Assembly (NCBI GenBank): GCA_902615805.1
Contig: CACMQH010000007.1
Coordinates: 1-42,072 of the forward strand
Reading direction: 5' to 3'
From: Rhodospirillaceae bacterium
GTDB taxonomy: Bacteria > Pseudomonadota > Alphaproteobacteria > TMED109
Length of the DNA: 42,072 nt
The notes beneath the pieces are model-generated. The model was not told the origin of the DNA. It was given only the letters and a program-made list of their open reading frames with translations, and searched no databases. Position numbers and translations under genes: made by a program. Below, in pieces: positions 33,848 through 41,860 of this stretch. Each line of letters opens with the position of its first letter. Positions within the stretch are counted from its first letter, which is position 1.

Positions 33848-35676
33848 CATTATTAAATCTAAAAAACGGCATAAATAATATTAAAAAAATATCTTTAAAA
33901 CTTCCTTCTAAAAGTGGAGTTTACAAGATGATTTCAGTTAGAAATGAAATATTATACATAGGAAAAGCAAAAAATTTAAATAAAAGAGTAAGGTCCTATG
34001 CTAATCCTATGAAATTTAACTATAGATTGCAAAAAATGGTATCATTAGTAAATAAAGTAGACTTTATAATTACTAAAAATGAAGCATATGCTCTGCTATT
34101 AGAAGCAAGTCTAATAAAAGAAATTAAACCTAAATTTAATATTTTATTAAAGGATGATAAAACATATCCTTATATTACACTTAGAAAAAGTCATGAATGG
34201 TGCCAAATAAAAAAACATAGAGGAAAAAAAATAGACGGCGATAAATATTATGGACCATTTGCTTCTGTTTATCACGTAAATAATACCTTAGATACCTTAC
34301 AGAAAGTTTTTCCAATTAGAACCTGTACTGACTATGAACTGGAAAACAGGAAAAGACCTTGTATACAGTATGAAATAAAAAGATGTTCTGCCCCATGTAC
34401 AAAATTAATATCAAAAAGTGATTACAATAAAATAGTAGATAATCTTGAAAGTTTTCTGCTAGGGAAAGAAAGTAAAGTTTTAAAAAATCTTATCAAAGAA
34501 ATGCATAGACTATCAGAAAGTTTAAATTATGAAAAAGCTGCATTTTATAGAGACAAAATTAGATCATTAGAAAAAATTAATAAATCCAACGATAAAGAAT
34601 CTAAATATTTAGCATCAGCTGATTTTTTCTGTCTAACTAAAATAAATAATATGTATGCTGTAGAAATAGTTTTTTTTAGAAACGGTAGGAACTTTGGTTC
34701 TAATACTCATTACCCGTATGTTTATAAAGAAGAAGATAATAAATCACTATTAGGAAAGTTTATTATTCAATTTTATAATAATAATAAAAATATCCCCACT
34801 AAAATTTTCACATCTATTGAAATAAATGAAAAAAATTTATTACAAAAAGCACTAGAAATACAGAATAAAAATAAGGTTATTATTAGAGTACCTAACACTA
34901 CTTCTGATATTAAAATAATCGAAGAAGGATTAGCTACAGCGAAAAAAAATCTTGCTGATAAAATATCTAGGAATTCTAACATTAACGAGTTACATGCTCA
35001 AATTAAGAAAACATTTAATTTGTCAAATAATATTAATAAAATTGAAGTATACGATAATTCTCATTATGCTGGAAAAGAAGCAGTTGGTAGTTATATAGTT
35101 GCTGATAAAAATGGTTTTCTTAAAAAAGAATATAGAAAGTTTAATATCAAAGAAGCTGCTACCAACGATGATTATGGTATGATGAAAGAAGTACTAAAAA
35201 GAAGATTTAAATCTGAAGAATTAAAAGCTTTTCCAGATTTAGTAATAATTGATGGGGGATTAGGACAGTTATCTGTAGCCAAATTAATTTTTGAAGAATT
35301 GAAAATTCACTCTGTTGAACTAATTGCTGTTAGTAAAGGAAAGTTAAGAAATTCTGAAAATGAAATATTTTATAATATTTCAGGTAAAAAAATATATATC
35401 AAAAAGAGTGAACCAATATTTTATTACATATTAAGACTGCGTGATGAAGCCCACCGCTATGCTATTACAAACCATAGAATTAAGAGAAACAAAAATATTT
35501 TTAGATCAGAAATAGATAATATTGAAAATATTGGACCTAAAAGAAAAAAAAATTTAATTTTATATTTTGGTTCGTTACAGGAGGTTAAAAAAGCAGATTT
35601 AAAGCAATTACAAGAAGTTCCTGGTATAAATAAAAATATGGCAAAAGCAATCTATAATTATTTTAGGGTTAATTAA
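33844..35676 (+). CDS. uvrC: UvrABC excinuclease subunit C
   Basis: The 610-residue protein has an N-terminal GIY-YIG nuclease (SGVYKMISVRNEILYIGKAKNL, residues about 20–41), a cysteine-containing segment (RPCIQYEIKRCSAPC), a UVR domain near 205–240 (NLIKEMHRLSESLNYEKAAF), a C-terminal RNase H-like endonuclease domain (IEVYDNSHYAGKEAVGSYIV, LVIIDGGLGQL) and a tandem helix-hairpin-helix end (IENIGPKRKKN, LQEVPGINKNMAKAIYNYF). It makes both incisions around lesions presented by UvrB. Confidence 0.97.
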   Translation: MTLLNLKNGINNIKKISLKLPSKSGVYKMISVRNEILYIGKAKNLNKRVRSYANPMKFNYRLQKMVSLVNKVDFIITKNEAYALLLEASLIKEIKPKFNILLKDDKTYPYITLRKSHEWCQIKKHRGKKIDGDKYYGPFASVYHVNNTLDTLQKVFPIRTCTDYELENRKRPCIQYEIKRCSAPCTKLISKSDYNKIVDNLESFLLGKESKVLKNLIKEMHRLSESLNYEKAAFYRDKIRSLEKINKSNDKESKYLASADFFCLTKINNMYAVEIVFFRNGRNFGSNTHYPYVYKEEDNKSLLGKFIIQFYNNNKNIPTKIFTSIEINEKNLLQKALEIQNKNKVIIRVPNTTSDIKIIEEGLATAKKNLADKISRNSNINELHAQIKKTFNLSNNINKIEVYDNSHYAGKEAVGSYIVADKNGFLKKEYRKFNIKEAATNDDYGMMKEVLKRRFKSEELKAFPDLVIIDGGLGQLSVAKLIFEELKIHSVELIAVSKGKLRNSENEIFYNISGKKIYIKKSEPIFYYILRLRDEAHRYAITNHRIKRNKNIFRSEIDNIENIGPKRKKNLILYFGSLQEVKKADLKQLQEVPGINKNMAKAIYNYFRVN

Positions 35677-36231
35677 ATGAATATTCCTAATTTTTTAACA
35701 ATTCTAAGACTTTTTTTTCCTATATTTATAGGTATTGTGTGCTATCTAAAATTAGATATTAATTTTGAAAAACTTATAATTTTAGTTCTATTCATTTTAT
35801 TTAGCTTAACTGACTATCTTGATGGTTTTTTAGCAAGAAAACTTAATCAAGAGTCAGTTTTTGGTAAAATTTTTGACCCTATATCAGATAAAATATTAAC
35901 TTCTACTAGCTTAATTTATATCTTAACTTTTGAGAATATAATATTGATACCTTCGTTATTAATTATTACTAGAGAATTTATAGTTTCAGGAACTAGAGAA
36001 TACATGCTCAAAAAAAATGGGAAAGCTATTGACGTAACCTTCCTATCAAAAATAAAAACAACTTTACAATTCATATCAATATCCCTTTTTTTAGCTCAAG
36101 ATTTTTTAATTAATTATTTAAATATATTCAATATTGCCTATATTAGTTTATGGATTGCTACTATATTAACAATTTATACGGGCTTAAAATACTCTTATAT
36201 GACTTATATATTTAATCAAAAAAGGAAATAA
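35677..36231 (+). CDS. pgsA: CDP-diacylglycerol–glycerol-3-phosphate 3-phosphatidyltransferase
   Basis: The 184-residue integral membrane protein has several hydrophobic helices. The CDP-alcohol phosphatidyltransferase motif D-x2-D-G-x2-A-R-x8-G-x3-D-x3-D is present as TDYLDGFLARKL followed by GKIFDPISDK, with all aspartates intact. The N-terminus NIPNFLTILRLFFPIFIG is typical of PgsA. It makes phosphatidylglycerophosphate, the first committed step to phosphatidylglycerol and cardiolipin. It starts directly after the uvrC stop, as in many Alphaproteobacteria. Confidence 0.95.
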   Translation: MNIPNFLTILRLFFPIFIGIVCYLKLDINFEKLIILVLFILFSLTDYLDGFLARKLNQESVFGKIFDPISDKILTSTSLIYILTFENIILIPSLLIITREFIVSGTREYMLKKNGKAIDVTFLSKIKTTLQFISISLFLAQDFLINYLNIFNIAYISLWIATILTIYTGLKYSYMTYIFNQKRK

Positions 36232-36232
36232 T

Positions 36233-36484
36233 ATGAAAGTTTTATATTTTTCATGGATAAAAGACAAACTTGGGAAAAGCCATGAGGAAATTCAAGTAAG
36301 TGATAATATTAAAACAATTAATGATTTGATAACATTGTTAAAACAAAATAATGAAAACTATAAAGATGTTTTTAAAGATACTTCTTCTATAAAAGTTTCA
36401 ATAAATATGGAAACTGCAAGGTTTGAAGACTCCATAAATGAAAATGACGAGGTAGCTTTTTTTCCACCAATGACAGGAGGATAA
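36233..36484 (+). CDS. moaD: Molybdopterin synthase sulfur carrier subunit
   Basis: The 83-residue ubiquitin-fold protein opens MKVLYFSWIKDKLGKSHEEI and ends VAFFPPMTGG. The C-terminal Gly-Gly is thiocarboxylated and donates sulfur to precursor Z in the MoaE active site. The two terminal glycine codons, GGA GGA, form part of an AGGAGG Shine-Dalgarno for moaE (36475–36480). The molybdopterin made here can serve MsrP in this window. Confidence 0.94.
   Translation: MKVLYFSWIKDKLGKSHEEIQVSDNIKTINDLITLLKQNNENYKDVFKDTSSIKVSINMETARFEDSINENDEVAFFPPMTGG
36475..36480 (+). promoter_or_regulatory. Ribosome-binding site of moaE inside moaD
   Basis: AGGAGG is built from the last codons of moaD (Thr-Gly-Gly), 5 nt before the GTG start of moaE. 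It couples equimolar production of the two synthase subunits. Confidence 0.75.
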
Positions 36485-36485
36485 A

Positions 36486-36935
36486 GTGATAAAAGTTCAG
36501 GAAGAGGACTTCTCTTTAACCGATGAAATAACATTTCTAAAAAAAAGATGCAACAATATTGGAGCTTTAAGCACATTTATTGGCATAGTAAGAGATAAAA
36601 GAGAAGATGAAAAGCTTGTATCTATGACTTTAGAACATTACCCAGGTATGACTGAAAAAATGTTAAATAAAATCAACAGTGAAGCACTAAGTAGATGGGA
36701 CCTTTTAGATACAACAATAATTCACAGATATGGAAAATTATTACCAGGTGAACAAATTGTTCTAGTTATAACTGCCTCTAAACATAGAAAGGAAGCTATT
36801 GAATCTTGCCATTTTATTATTGATTGGTTAAAAACAAAGGGACCTTTTTGGAAATATGAGAAAACAGTTGATAAAGGCTTTTGGGTTGATGCCAAAAGTC
36901 AAGATTTAGATGAAGAGTTAAAGTGGAATAATTAA
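36486..36935 (+). CDS. moaE: Molybdopterin synthase catalytic subunit
   Basis: The 149-residue protein has MoaE motifs: IGALSTFIGIVRDKREDEKL, a MTLEHYPGMTEKM segment, IHRYGKLLPGEQIVLVITAS, ESCHFIIDWLKTKGPFWKYE and a C-terminal WVDAK. Lysines in the KTKGPFWKYE segment are the catalytic ones. It combines with MoaD to convert cyclic pyranopterin to molybdopterin. Start is GTG at 36486 with an AGGAGG site. Its stop overlaps that of the convergent branched-chain aminotransferase by 4 bp. Confidence 0.95.
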   Translation: MIKVQEEDFSLTDEITFLKKRCNNIGALSTFIGIVRDKREDEKLVSMTLEHYPGMTEKMLNKINSEALSRWDLLDTTIIHRYGKLLPGEQIVLVITASKHRKEAIESCHFIIDWLKTKGPFWKYEKTVDKGFWVDAKSQDLDEELKWNN

Positions 36936-37795
36936 CTTAAAGTTAATTTTGTATATTTTTCAATTAATAATCTACAAACATTACCAGGATTAAACTGTAC
37001 CTCATTAATTGATTTAACTGGTGTTACTTCTGCCGCAGTACCTGTTACAAAACACTCACTATACTGTGATAAATCTTCAACTTTTAATCTAGTTTCAGTT
37101 ACTTTAAAATTCTCTTTTTTAGCTATTTCAATTACCGTTTGTCTAGTAATTCCATCTAAAAAACAGTCTGCTATAGGTGTATAAATTTCATCATTTTTAA
37201 CGAAGAAAATATTTGCTCCTGTAGCCTCAGCTATATAACCTCTGTAATCTAACATTAAACTGTCATCAAAACCTTGGTTTTCTGCTTCATGTTTAGAAAG
37301 TGTGCATATCATATATAATCCAGCAGCTTTTGTATTAACCGGAGCAGTAGTAGGATCTGGCCTTCTCCATTTGGATATATTCAGTTTAATCCCTTTTAAT
37401 TTTGCCTCTGGTGAAAAATATGAAGGCCATTTCCAAGCAGCAACTGCAAAATGAATAGTATTATCCTGTGCTGATATTCCCATCATTTCACTACCTCTCC
37501 AAGCAACAGGCCTAATATAACCATCAGTAATATTATTAGCCTCTAAAACATCTTTTCTAATTTTGCAAATTTCTTCTATGCCATAGGGAATATTGAACCC
37601 AAGTGTATTAGCAGACCTAATTAATCTTTCAGTATGTTCTAATTCTTTAAATATCTTTCCTCCATATGCTCTTTCACCCTCAAATACAGAGCTAGCATAG
37701 TGAAGCCCATGACTTAACACATGTAGTTTAGCATCAGTCCACTTAAGAAGTTTTCCATCAAGGAATATAAAACCCTCTAAATTACTGTAATCCAA
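36932..37795 (-). CDS. ilvE: Branched-chain-amino-acid aminotransferase
   Basis: The 287-residue class IV PLP aminotransferase has GFIFLDGKLLKWTDAKLHVL, HGLHYASSVFEGERAYGG, a PLP-site lysine in PVNTKAAGLYMICTLSKHEA, DSLMLDYRGYIAEATGANIF, DGITRQTVIEIA and a C-terminal GTAAEVTPVKSI. It transaminates leucine, isoleucine and valine. I place the start at TTG 37795, because a GGAGG site (37801–37805) lies 5 nt upstream. A TTG at 37807 would make the site part of the coding sequence. It is divergent from the response-regulator gene. Confidence 0.92.
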   Translation of the reverse strand: MDYSNLEGFIFLDGKLLKWTDAKLHVLSHGLHYASSVFEGERAYGGKIFKELEHTERLIRSANTLGFNIPYGIEEICKIRKDVLEANNITDGYIRPVAWRGSEMMGISAQDNTIHFAVAAWKWPSYFSPEAKLKGIKLNISKWRRPDPTTAPVNTKAAGLYMICTLSKHEAENQGFDDSLMLDYRGYIAEATGANIFFVKNDEIYTPIADCFLDGITRQTVIEIAKKENFKVTETRLKVEDLSQYSECFVTGTAAEVTPVKSINEVQFNPGNVCRLLIEKYTKLTLS

Positions 37796-37800
37796 TATCT

Positions 37801-37805
37801 CCTCC
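37801..37805 (-). promoter_or_regulatory. Shine-Dalgarno selecting the ilvE TTG start
   Basis: GGAGG on the minus strand with 5 nt to TTG at 37795. It decides between two in-frame TTG codons. Confidence 0.6.
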
Positions 37806-37888
37806 AAAGTTTAGTAATAATCTATATTTTAAATTATGAAAAGAAAATAATTATTTATTAATATAAATAATTTTTGTTATTGTAAATT

Positions 37889-38560
37889 ATGTATAAACAA
37901 AAACATATATTAGTAATAGATGACGATAAAAAGCTTGGTAATCTTTTAAAAAGCTTTTTAACAGAAAAAGGATATTTAGTTGATTTTGTTGAAAATACTT
38001 TAATAGCTAAAGAAAAGCTACTTAATATTATATTTGATTTACTCATTTTAGATGTAATGCTTCCAAAAGAAAGCGGTTTATCTTTTGCATCTAAATTAAG
38101 AGCTAGTAATAATACGCCTATATTAATGTTGTCGGCAATGAGTGCGCCTAGGGATAGAATAAAAGGATTGAAAACTGGAGTAGATGAATATCTAGCAAAA
38201 CCATTTGAACCAGAAGAACTTTTGTTAAGAATTGAAAATGTAATTAGAAGAAGTCAATCTATACAACAAGAAATTAACATAATTAAAATAGGCTTTTTTA
38301 GCTTTGATGTTAATAAAAATATTTTAAGTAAAAAAAATGCATCTATTAAATTAACTGTAAAAGAGGCAAAAGTGCTGTTACACTTATATAAATACTTAGG
38401 AAATGACGTGAAACGGGAAAAACTAGCCAGTGATATAAATGTTTCGACAAGAACAATTGATGTTTTAGTAAAAAGAATAAGAGAGAAAATTAGTTGTTTA
38501 CCAAACTCAAAAAATTTTTTACTAACCTCTAGAGGTATAGGATATAAATTAGAGCCTTAA
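37889..38560 (+). CDS. OmpR/PhoB-family response regulator
   Basis: The 223-residue regulator has an N-terminal receiver domain with acidic pocket Asp11–Asp13 (VIDDDKKL), phosphoacceptor Asp55 (LILDVMLPKESGL) and switch Lys104 (YLAKPFEPEEL). The DNA-binding winged helix lies from about residue 127 to the end (LTVKEAKVLLHLYKYLGND, RTIDVLVKRIREKI, TSRGIGYKLEP). It is paired with the histidine kinase 5 nt downstream. The location next to ilvE and the PKESGL/KPFEPEEL sequence resemble alphaproteobacterial PetR/OmpR-type regulators; the regulon is unknown. TATTGT preceded by TG, ending 5 nt before the ATG, is a possible extended -10. Confidence 0.93.
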   Translation: MYKQKHILVIDDDKKLGNLLKSFLTEKGYLVDFVENTLIAKEKLLNIIFDLLILDVMLPKESGLSFASKLRASNNTPILMLSAMSAPRDRIKGLKTGVDEYLAKPFEPEELLLRIENVIRRSQSIQQEINIIKIGFFSFDVNKNILSKKNASIKLTVKEAKVLLHLYKYLGNDVKREKLASDINVSTRTIDVLVKRIREKISCLPNSKNFLLTSRGIGYKLEP

Positions 38561-38565
38561 TAAAA

Positions 38566-39888
38566 ATGAATACTAGAAAATTTTTTCCAAAAACATTTTT
38601 TGGCAGATCACTAGTAATTATATTGATACCAGTATTATTATTACAGTTAGTTTTAATATACTTTTTTTATGAAAGACATTGGGATGATGTTGGCAGAAGA
38701 TTAGCCTTAGCACTAGGTGGTCAAATCTCATATATAATTAAAACATTGGAAGAAAAAGACTTTTCTCCTAGTGATATAAAAACTCAATTCAAAAAAGCCG
38801 AAAGTAATTTTTTAATCAGTTCAAGTTGGTATCCTGAAGAAAACTTGAAAAACTTTGGCCAAAAAGAAGTGACCTCTCTTTTAGATAAAACTTTGGAAAA
38901 ATCATTAGCAGAAAGAATAAATTATCCTTATTCATTTGATACTAAATTAATTAAAAATAAAGTAATGATATATGTGAGTGTTAATGATGGAGTATTAAAG
39001 TTTTCTGTGGCAAGGAAAAATTTATACAGTTCTACTATAGAAGTCTTCATATTATGGATGCTATTTACAGCAATTTTCTTATTAACTTTAGCTCTATATT
39101 TTATGAAGCAACAAATCAAACCATTAAGAAATATTATATTAGCTGCAGAAGAGTTTGGTAAAGGTAATAACTACGACCTTAAACCCCGCGGGGCATACGA
39201 ATTAAGACAATTGTCTAGAGTTTTTATTAAAATGAGAGCTAGGATAAATAATCAAATTAATAATAGAACTTTAATGCTAGCCGGTATTAGTCATGACTTA
39301 AGAACCCCTTTAACTAGAATGAATTTACAAATAGCTTTACTAGGTGATAAAAATGCTAGTAAAAACCTAGGAGATGATGTCTCTGAAATGAAGCAAATGA
39401 TAGACAACTATTTAGCCTTTGCTAGAGGAGAAAAAGAGGAGAAAATTAAAAATATAAATATCTACAAGTTAATTAAAACATTATGTGAAAAAGATATAAT
39501 ATACGACTCAAAAACTATTAAGAACAAAGTTTCTAAAGACATATACATTAATGTTAAACCATTAGCAATGAAAAGGGCATTATTAAATATAATATCAAAT
39601 GCTATATCTTATTCTAAAAATATAGTAGAGATAATAACTATTAAAAATGATAACTTCCTGAATATTTTTATTGAAGATGATGGTAAGGGAATTCCTAAAA
39701 ATAAACGAGAAAAAGTTTTTAAAGCTTTTTATAGAATAGATGAATCCAGACAATCAGAATCTGCTAACACTGGCCTTGGATTAACTATTGCAAAAGACAT
39801 AATACAAGGTCATGGAGGTAGGATTATACTAAATGCCTCTAACCTTGGTGGTTTAAAGGTAAAAATTATACTTCCAATAAAAACATAA
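38566..39888 (+). CDS. Sensor histidine kinase, EnvZ-like
   Basis: The 440-residue kinase has TM1 at about 15–34, a short periplasmic sensor region (35–157) and TM2 at about 158–180 (IEVFILWMLFTAIFLLTLAL). A HAMP linker follows, then the phosphorylated histidine H243 in AGISHDLRTPLTRMN. The ATPase boxes are N (MKRALLNIISNAISYSKNIV), G1 (IEDDGKGIPKNKR), F (VFKAFYRID) and G2 (TGLGLTIAKDIIQGHGGRI). The layout (H-box AGxSHDLRTPLTR) matches EnvZ-type kinases that partner OmpR. The periplasmic domain has no recognisable ligand signature. It is co-transcribed with its regulator. Confidence 0.94.
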   Translation: MNTRKFFPKTFFGRSLVIILIPVLLLQLVLIYFFYERHWDDVGRRLALALGGQISYIIKTLEEKDFSPSDIKTQFKKAESNFLISSSWYPEENLKNFGQKEVTSLLDKTLEKSLAERINYPYSFDTKLIKNKVMIYVSVNDGVLKFSVARKNLYSSTIEVFILWMLFTAIFLLTLALYFMKQQIKPLRNIILAAEEFGKGNNYDLKPRGAYELRQLSRVFIKMRARINNQINNRTLMLAGISHDLRTPLTRMNLQIALLGDKNASKNLGDDVSEMKQMIDNYLAFARGEKEEKIKNINIYKLIKTLCEKDIIYDSKTIKNKVSKDIYINVKPLAMKRALLNIISNAISYSKNIVEIITIKNDNFLNIFIEDDGKGIPKNKREKVFKAFYRIDESRQSESANTGLGLTIAKDIIQGHGGRIILNASNLGGLKVKIILPIKT

Positions 39889-39904
39889 TAAGTTAATCTT
39901 TTGA

Positions 39905-40474
39905 TTATTTTTTAATTAAATCTTCAAAAAAGTTTGTAGATTTTTCTATTCTTTTTATTCCTTTATCTATTAGTGCAAAAGCTCCATTATTTGTATCATC
40001 TTCATATAACCATTTTTTAAAGCCTAATAAATAAATAACTAAAATGGCTTTTTCAAGTAGCTTTTTTCTAATGATATTATTAGAATATGAAAAGCAATTT
40101 AGGAATATTTGAGCACTTAATTTACTACTTTTTAAACTAATCAAATAAAAATTTGGATTGTTAAAATAAAAATTTATTATATTAGATATCCCTAATTTAT
40201 TCTCATTCATATAATCTAATTTATTCATTAAATACTCTTGAACTATATCAGAAGGATTATTTTCACTAATGTCCTGAGCTGAGACTGAACCTATGACCAA
40301 CTTATCAATATATCTATCATAATGTTCTAGAAAATATATCTTATCAGCAAATAATTTTTTTATACTGTTTTTTTTTAAATTTAGCTTTTTTTCTACATCA
40401 GAATATTTTATTTTATCCCAATTACCAGTTTCAGCTTGTTTTAAAAAATAATCTATTATTTTATTTTTTGACAT
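39905..40474 (-). CDS. TetR/COQ9-like helical protein
   Basis: The 189-residue, mostly helical protein has an N-terminal helix-turn-helix-like segment (WDKIKYSDVEKKLNLKKNSI then LFADKIYFLEHYDRYID) and a C-terminal all-helical domain. The overall layout and the closing ALIDKGIKRIEK helix match the TetR/COQ9-like proteins found next to proC in Alphaproteobacteria. It may be a repressor or a ubiquinone-related COQ9-type lipid-binding protein. Its start overlaps the proC stop by 1 nt (translational coupling). Similarity is weak and the specific role is unclear. Confidence 0.65.
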   Translation of the reverse strand: MSKNKIIDYFLKQAETGNWDKIKYSDVEKKLNLKKNSIKKLFADKIYFLEHYDRYIDKLVIGSVSAQDISENNPSDIVQEYLMNKLDYMNENKLGISNIINFYFNNPNFYLISLKSSKLSAQIFLNCFSYSNNIIRKKLLEKAILVIYLLGFKKWLYEDDTNNGAFALIDKGIKRIEKSTNFFEDLIKK

Positions 40475-41286
40475 TAATTAAGTTTAGATAAACTATTAGC
40501 TCTTTTTTTTGCTGCATATACAGCATCTTTCATTATTTTATATAATCCTGTATTTTTTTTTTCAAGAATTTTTAATGCTGCTTCAGTTGTTCCCTTTTTA
40601 CTAGAGACAGACTCTATAAGCTTCCTAGTATTATTTTCCATTTTCACCAATTCTAAAGCTCCCTCAACTGTACCATATGTCAACCCTCTAGCAACTTTTT
40701 TAGAAAAACCTAAATCTTGAGCAATTTTTTCAAATACATTTAAAAACAAAAAGAAATATGCTGGTCCACTACCTGAGATAGCAGTTACACTCTCTAGTAA
40801 CTTCTCATCTTTTATCTCATAATTATTTCCTAATATGCCAAATAAGCTATTAATATTTTTTTTAAATAAGTTCTTTGAGTTACTAGAATGAAATATACAA
40901 TTTACTCCTAGATTAACTTCTACTGCTAGATTAGGCATTACTCTTGTAACACTAGTTTGAGTTTTCAAATGGCTTCTTATTTTACTAGTTGTTATGCCTG
41001 CCATAATTGATACTATATTCTTAAATAATACATTATTTAAGTTTATTTCTTGAGCTACTTTTTTAAAATCTTGAGGTTTTACTGCAAAAAATATAACGTC
41101 ACCTTTCCACTTTTTAGGTATTTTTTTATAAAAATTAACCTTTATATTTTCTTTTTTAATTTTATTTATGTTAGCTTCTAGTTTTTCTACTAAATGTATA
41201 TCAATTGATTTGTGTCTACTTCCTTTTTTCCAAGAAGATATTATAGGAAGTCCCATTTTACCTGCTCCTATAAATAATATTCTCAT
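40474..41286 (-). CDS. proC: Pyrroline-5-carboxylate reductase
   Basis: The 270-residue protein has the NADP-binding FIGAGKMGLPIISSW at the N-terminus, then FAVKPQDFKKV, SIMAGITTSKI, TRVMPNLAVEVNLGV, TAISGSGPAYFFLFLN and the C-terminal proline-site region GALELVKMENNTRKLIESVS followed by KKGTTEAALKIL. It catalyses the last step of proline synthesis. The gene lies between ybjN (upstream, 9 nt gap) and the TetR/COQ9-like gene in the order seen across Alphaproteobacteria. Confidence 0.95.
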   Translation of the reverse strand: MRILFIGAGKMGLPIISSWKKGSRHKSIDIHLVEKLEANINKIKKENIKVNFYKKIPKKWKGDVIFFAVKPQDFKKVAQEINLNNVLFKNIVSIMAGITTSKIRSHLKTQTSVTRVMPNLAVEVNLGVNCIFHSSNSKNLFKKNINSLFGILGNNYEIKDEKLLESVTAISGSGPAYFFLFLNVFEKIAQDLGFSKKVARGLTYGTVEGALELVKMENNTRKLIESVSSKKGTTEAALKILEKKNTGLYKIMKDAVYAAKKRANSLSKLN

Positions 41287-41295
41287 ATTTTAGTT

Positions 41296-41799
41296 TTAAG
41301 CTTCCCCATAAGTTTCCAGCATTAAATGCTGAAGAGTACTCTTTACATCTTTATTATCCCATGCAAATATTTGAAAAGCTGGATAAAATTTTTCACATTC
41401 TCTTAAAGCTAATAAACTAGCCTGTTCTAATTGGTTTTTACATAAGCTTTGATTGGTTGGTATAGGAAATGACTGTTTTAGTATTGGCCAACTTTGATCA
41501 GACCAAATCTCAAAATGTCCTACTAAAAGTCTCTCATTTAAGCTAAATAAAAAAGAATAAACGTCCTTAAACCTATTATCAGGTATATTAATATCCAAAA
41601 CACATGAAATGTATAAAAGGTTATGATCTTCATTAATTCCGTAAGATAATTGATAATCACACCACTCACCTGCAACTTCTACGTGTATGTTATTGTTATT
41701 ATCTCTCTCATATTCCCAGTTATTAGCTATAATTATATCTTCTACTAAATCTAGGGGATTATAATTAGTATTAACACTTTTTAATTTATAAACTTTCAT
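41296..41799 (-). CDS. YbjN domain protein
   Basis: The 167-residue protein has an N-terminal NYNPLDLVEDIIIANNWEYE, then HVEVAGEWCDYQLSYGINED, LYISCVLDINIPDNRF, LNERLLVGHFEIWSDQSWPI and a C-terminal FQIFAWDNKDVKSTLQHLML. This is the YbjN/type III secretion chaperone-like fold that alphaproteobacterial genomes place between ubiK and proC. The function is unknown; E. coli YbjN affects motility and stress phenotypes. It probably heads a proC–TetR/COQ9-like operon on this strand. Confidence 0.88.
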   Translation of the reverse strand: MKVYKLKSVNTNYNPLDLVEDIIIANNWEYERDNNNNIHVEVAGEWCDYQLSYGINEDHNLLYISCVLDINIPDNRFKDVYSFLFSLNERLLVGHFEIWSDQSWPILKQSFPIPTNQSLCKNQLEQASLLALRECEKFYPAFQIFAWDNKDVKSTLQHLMLETYGEA

Positions 41800-41860
41800 A
41801 ATAATACCTTATATTGTATATACTAATTTATTTAACGCAATATAAAGTATTTGACTAGTA

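Noticed and set aside
36931-36947. Palindrome between moaE and ilvE considered as a bidirectional terminator
   Set aside because: ATTAACTTAAAGTTAAT has no G+C-rich stem, both stop codons lie within it, and no convincing U-tract follows. It may be chance in AT-rich DNA.
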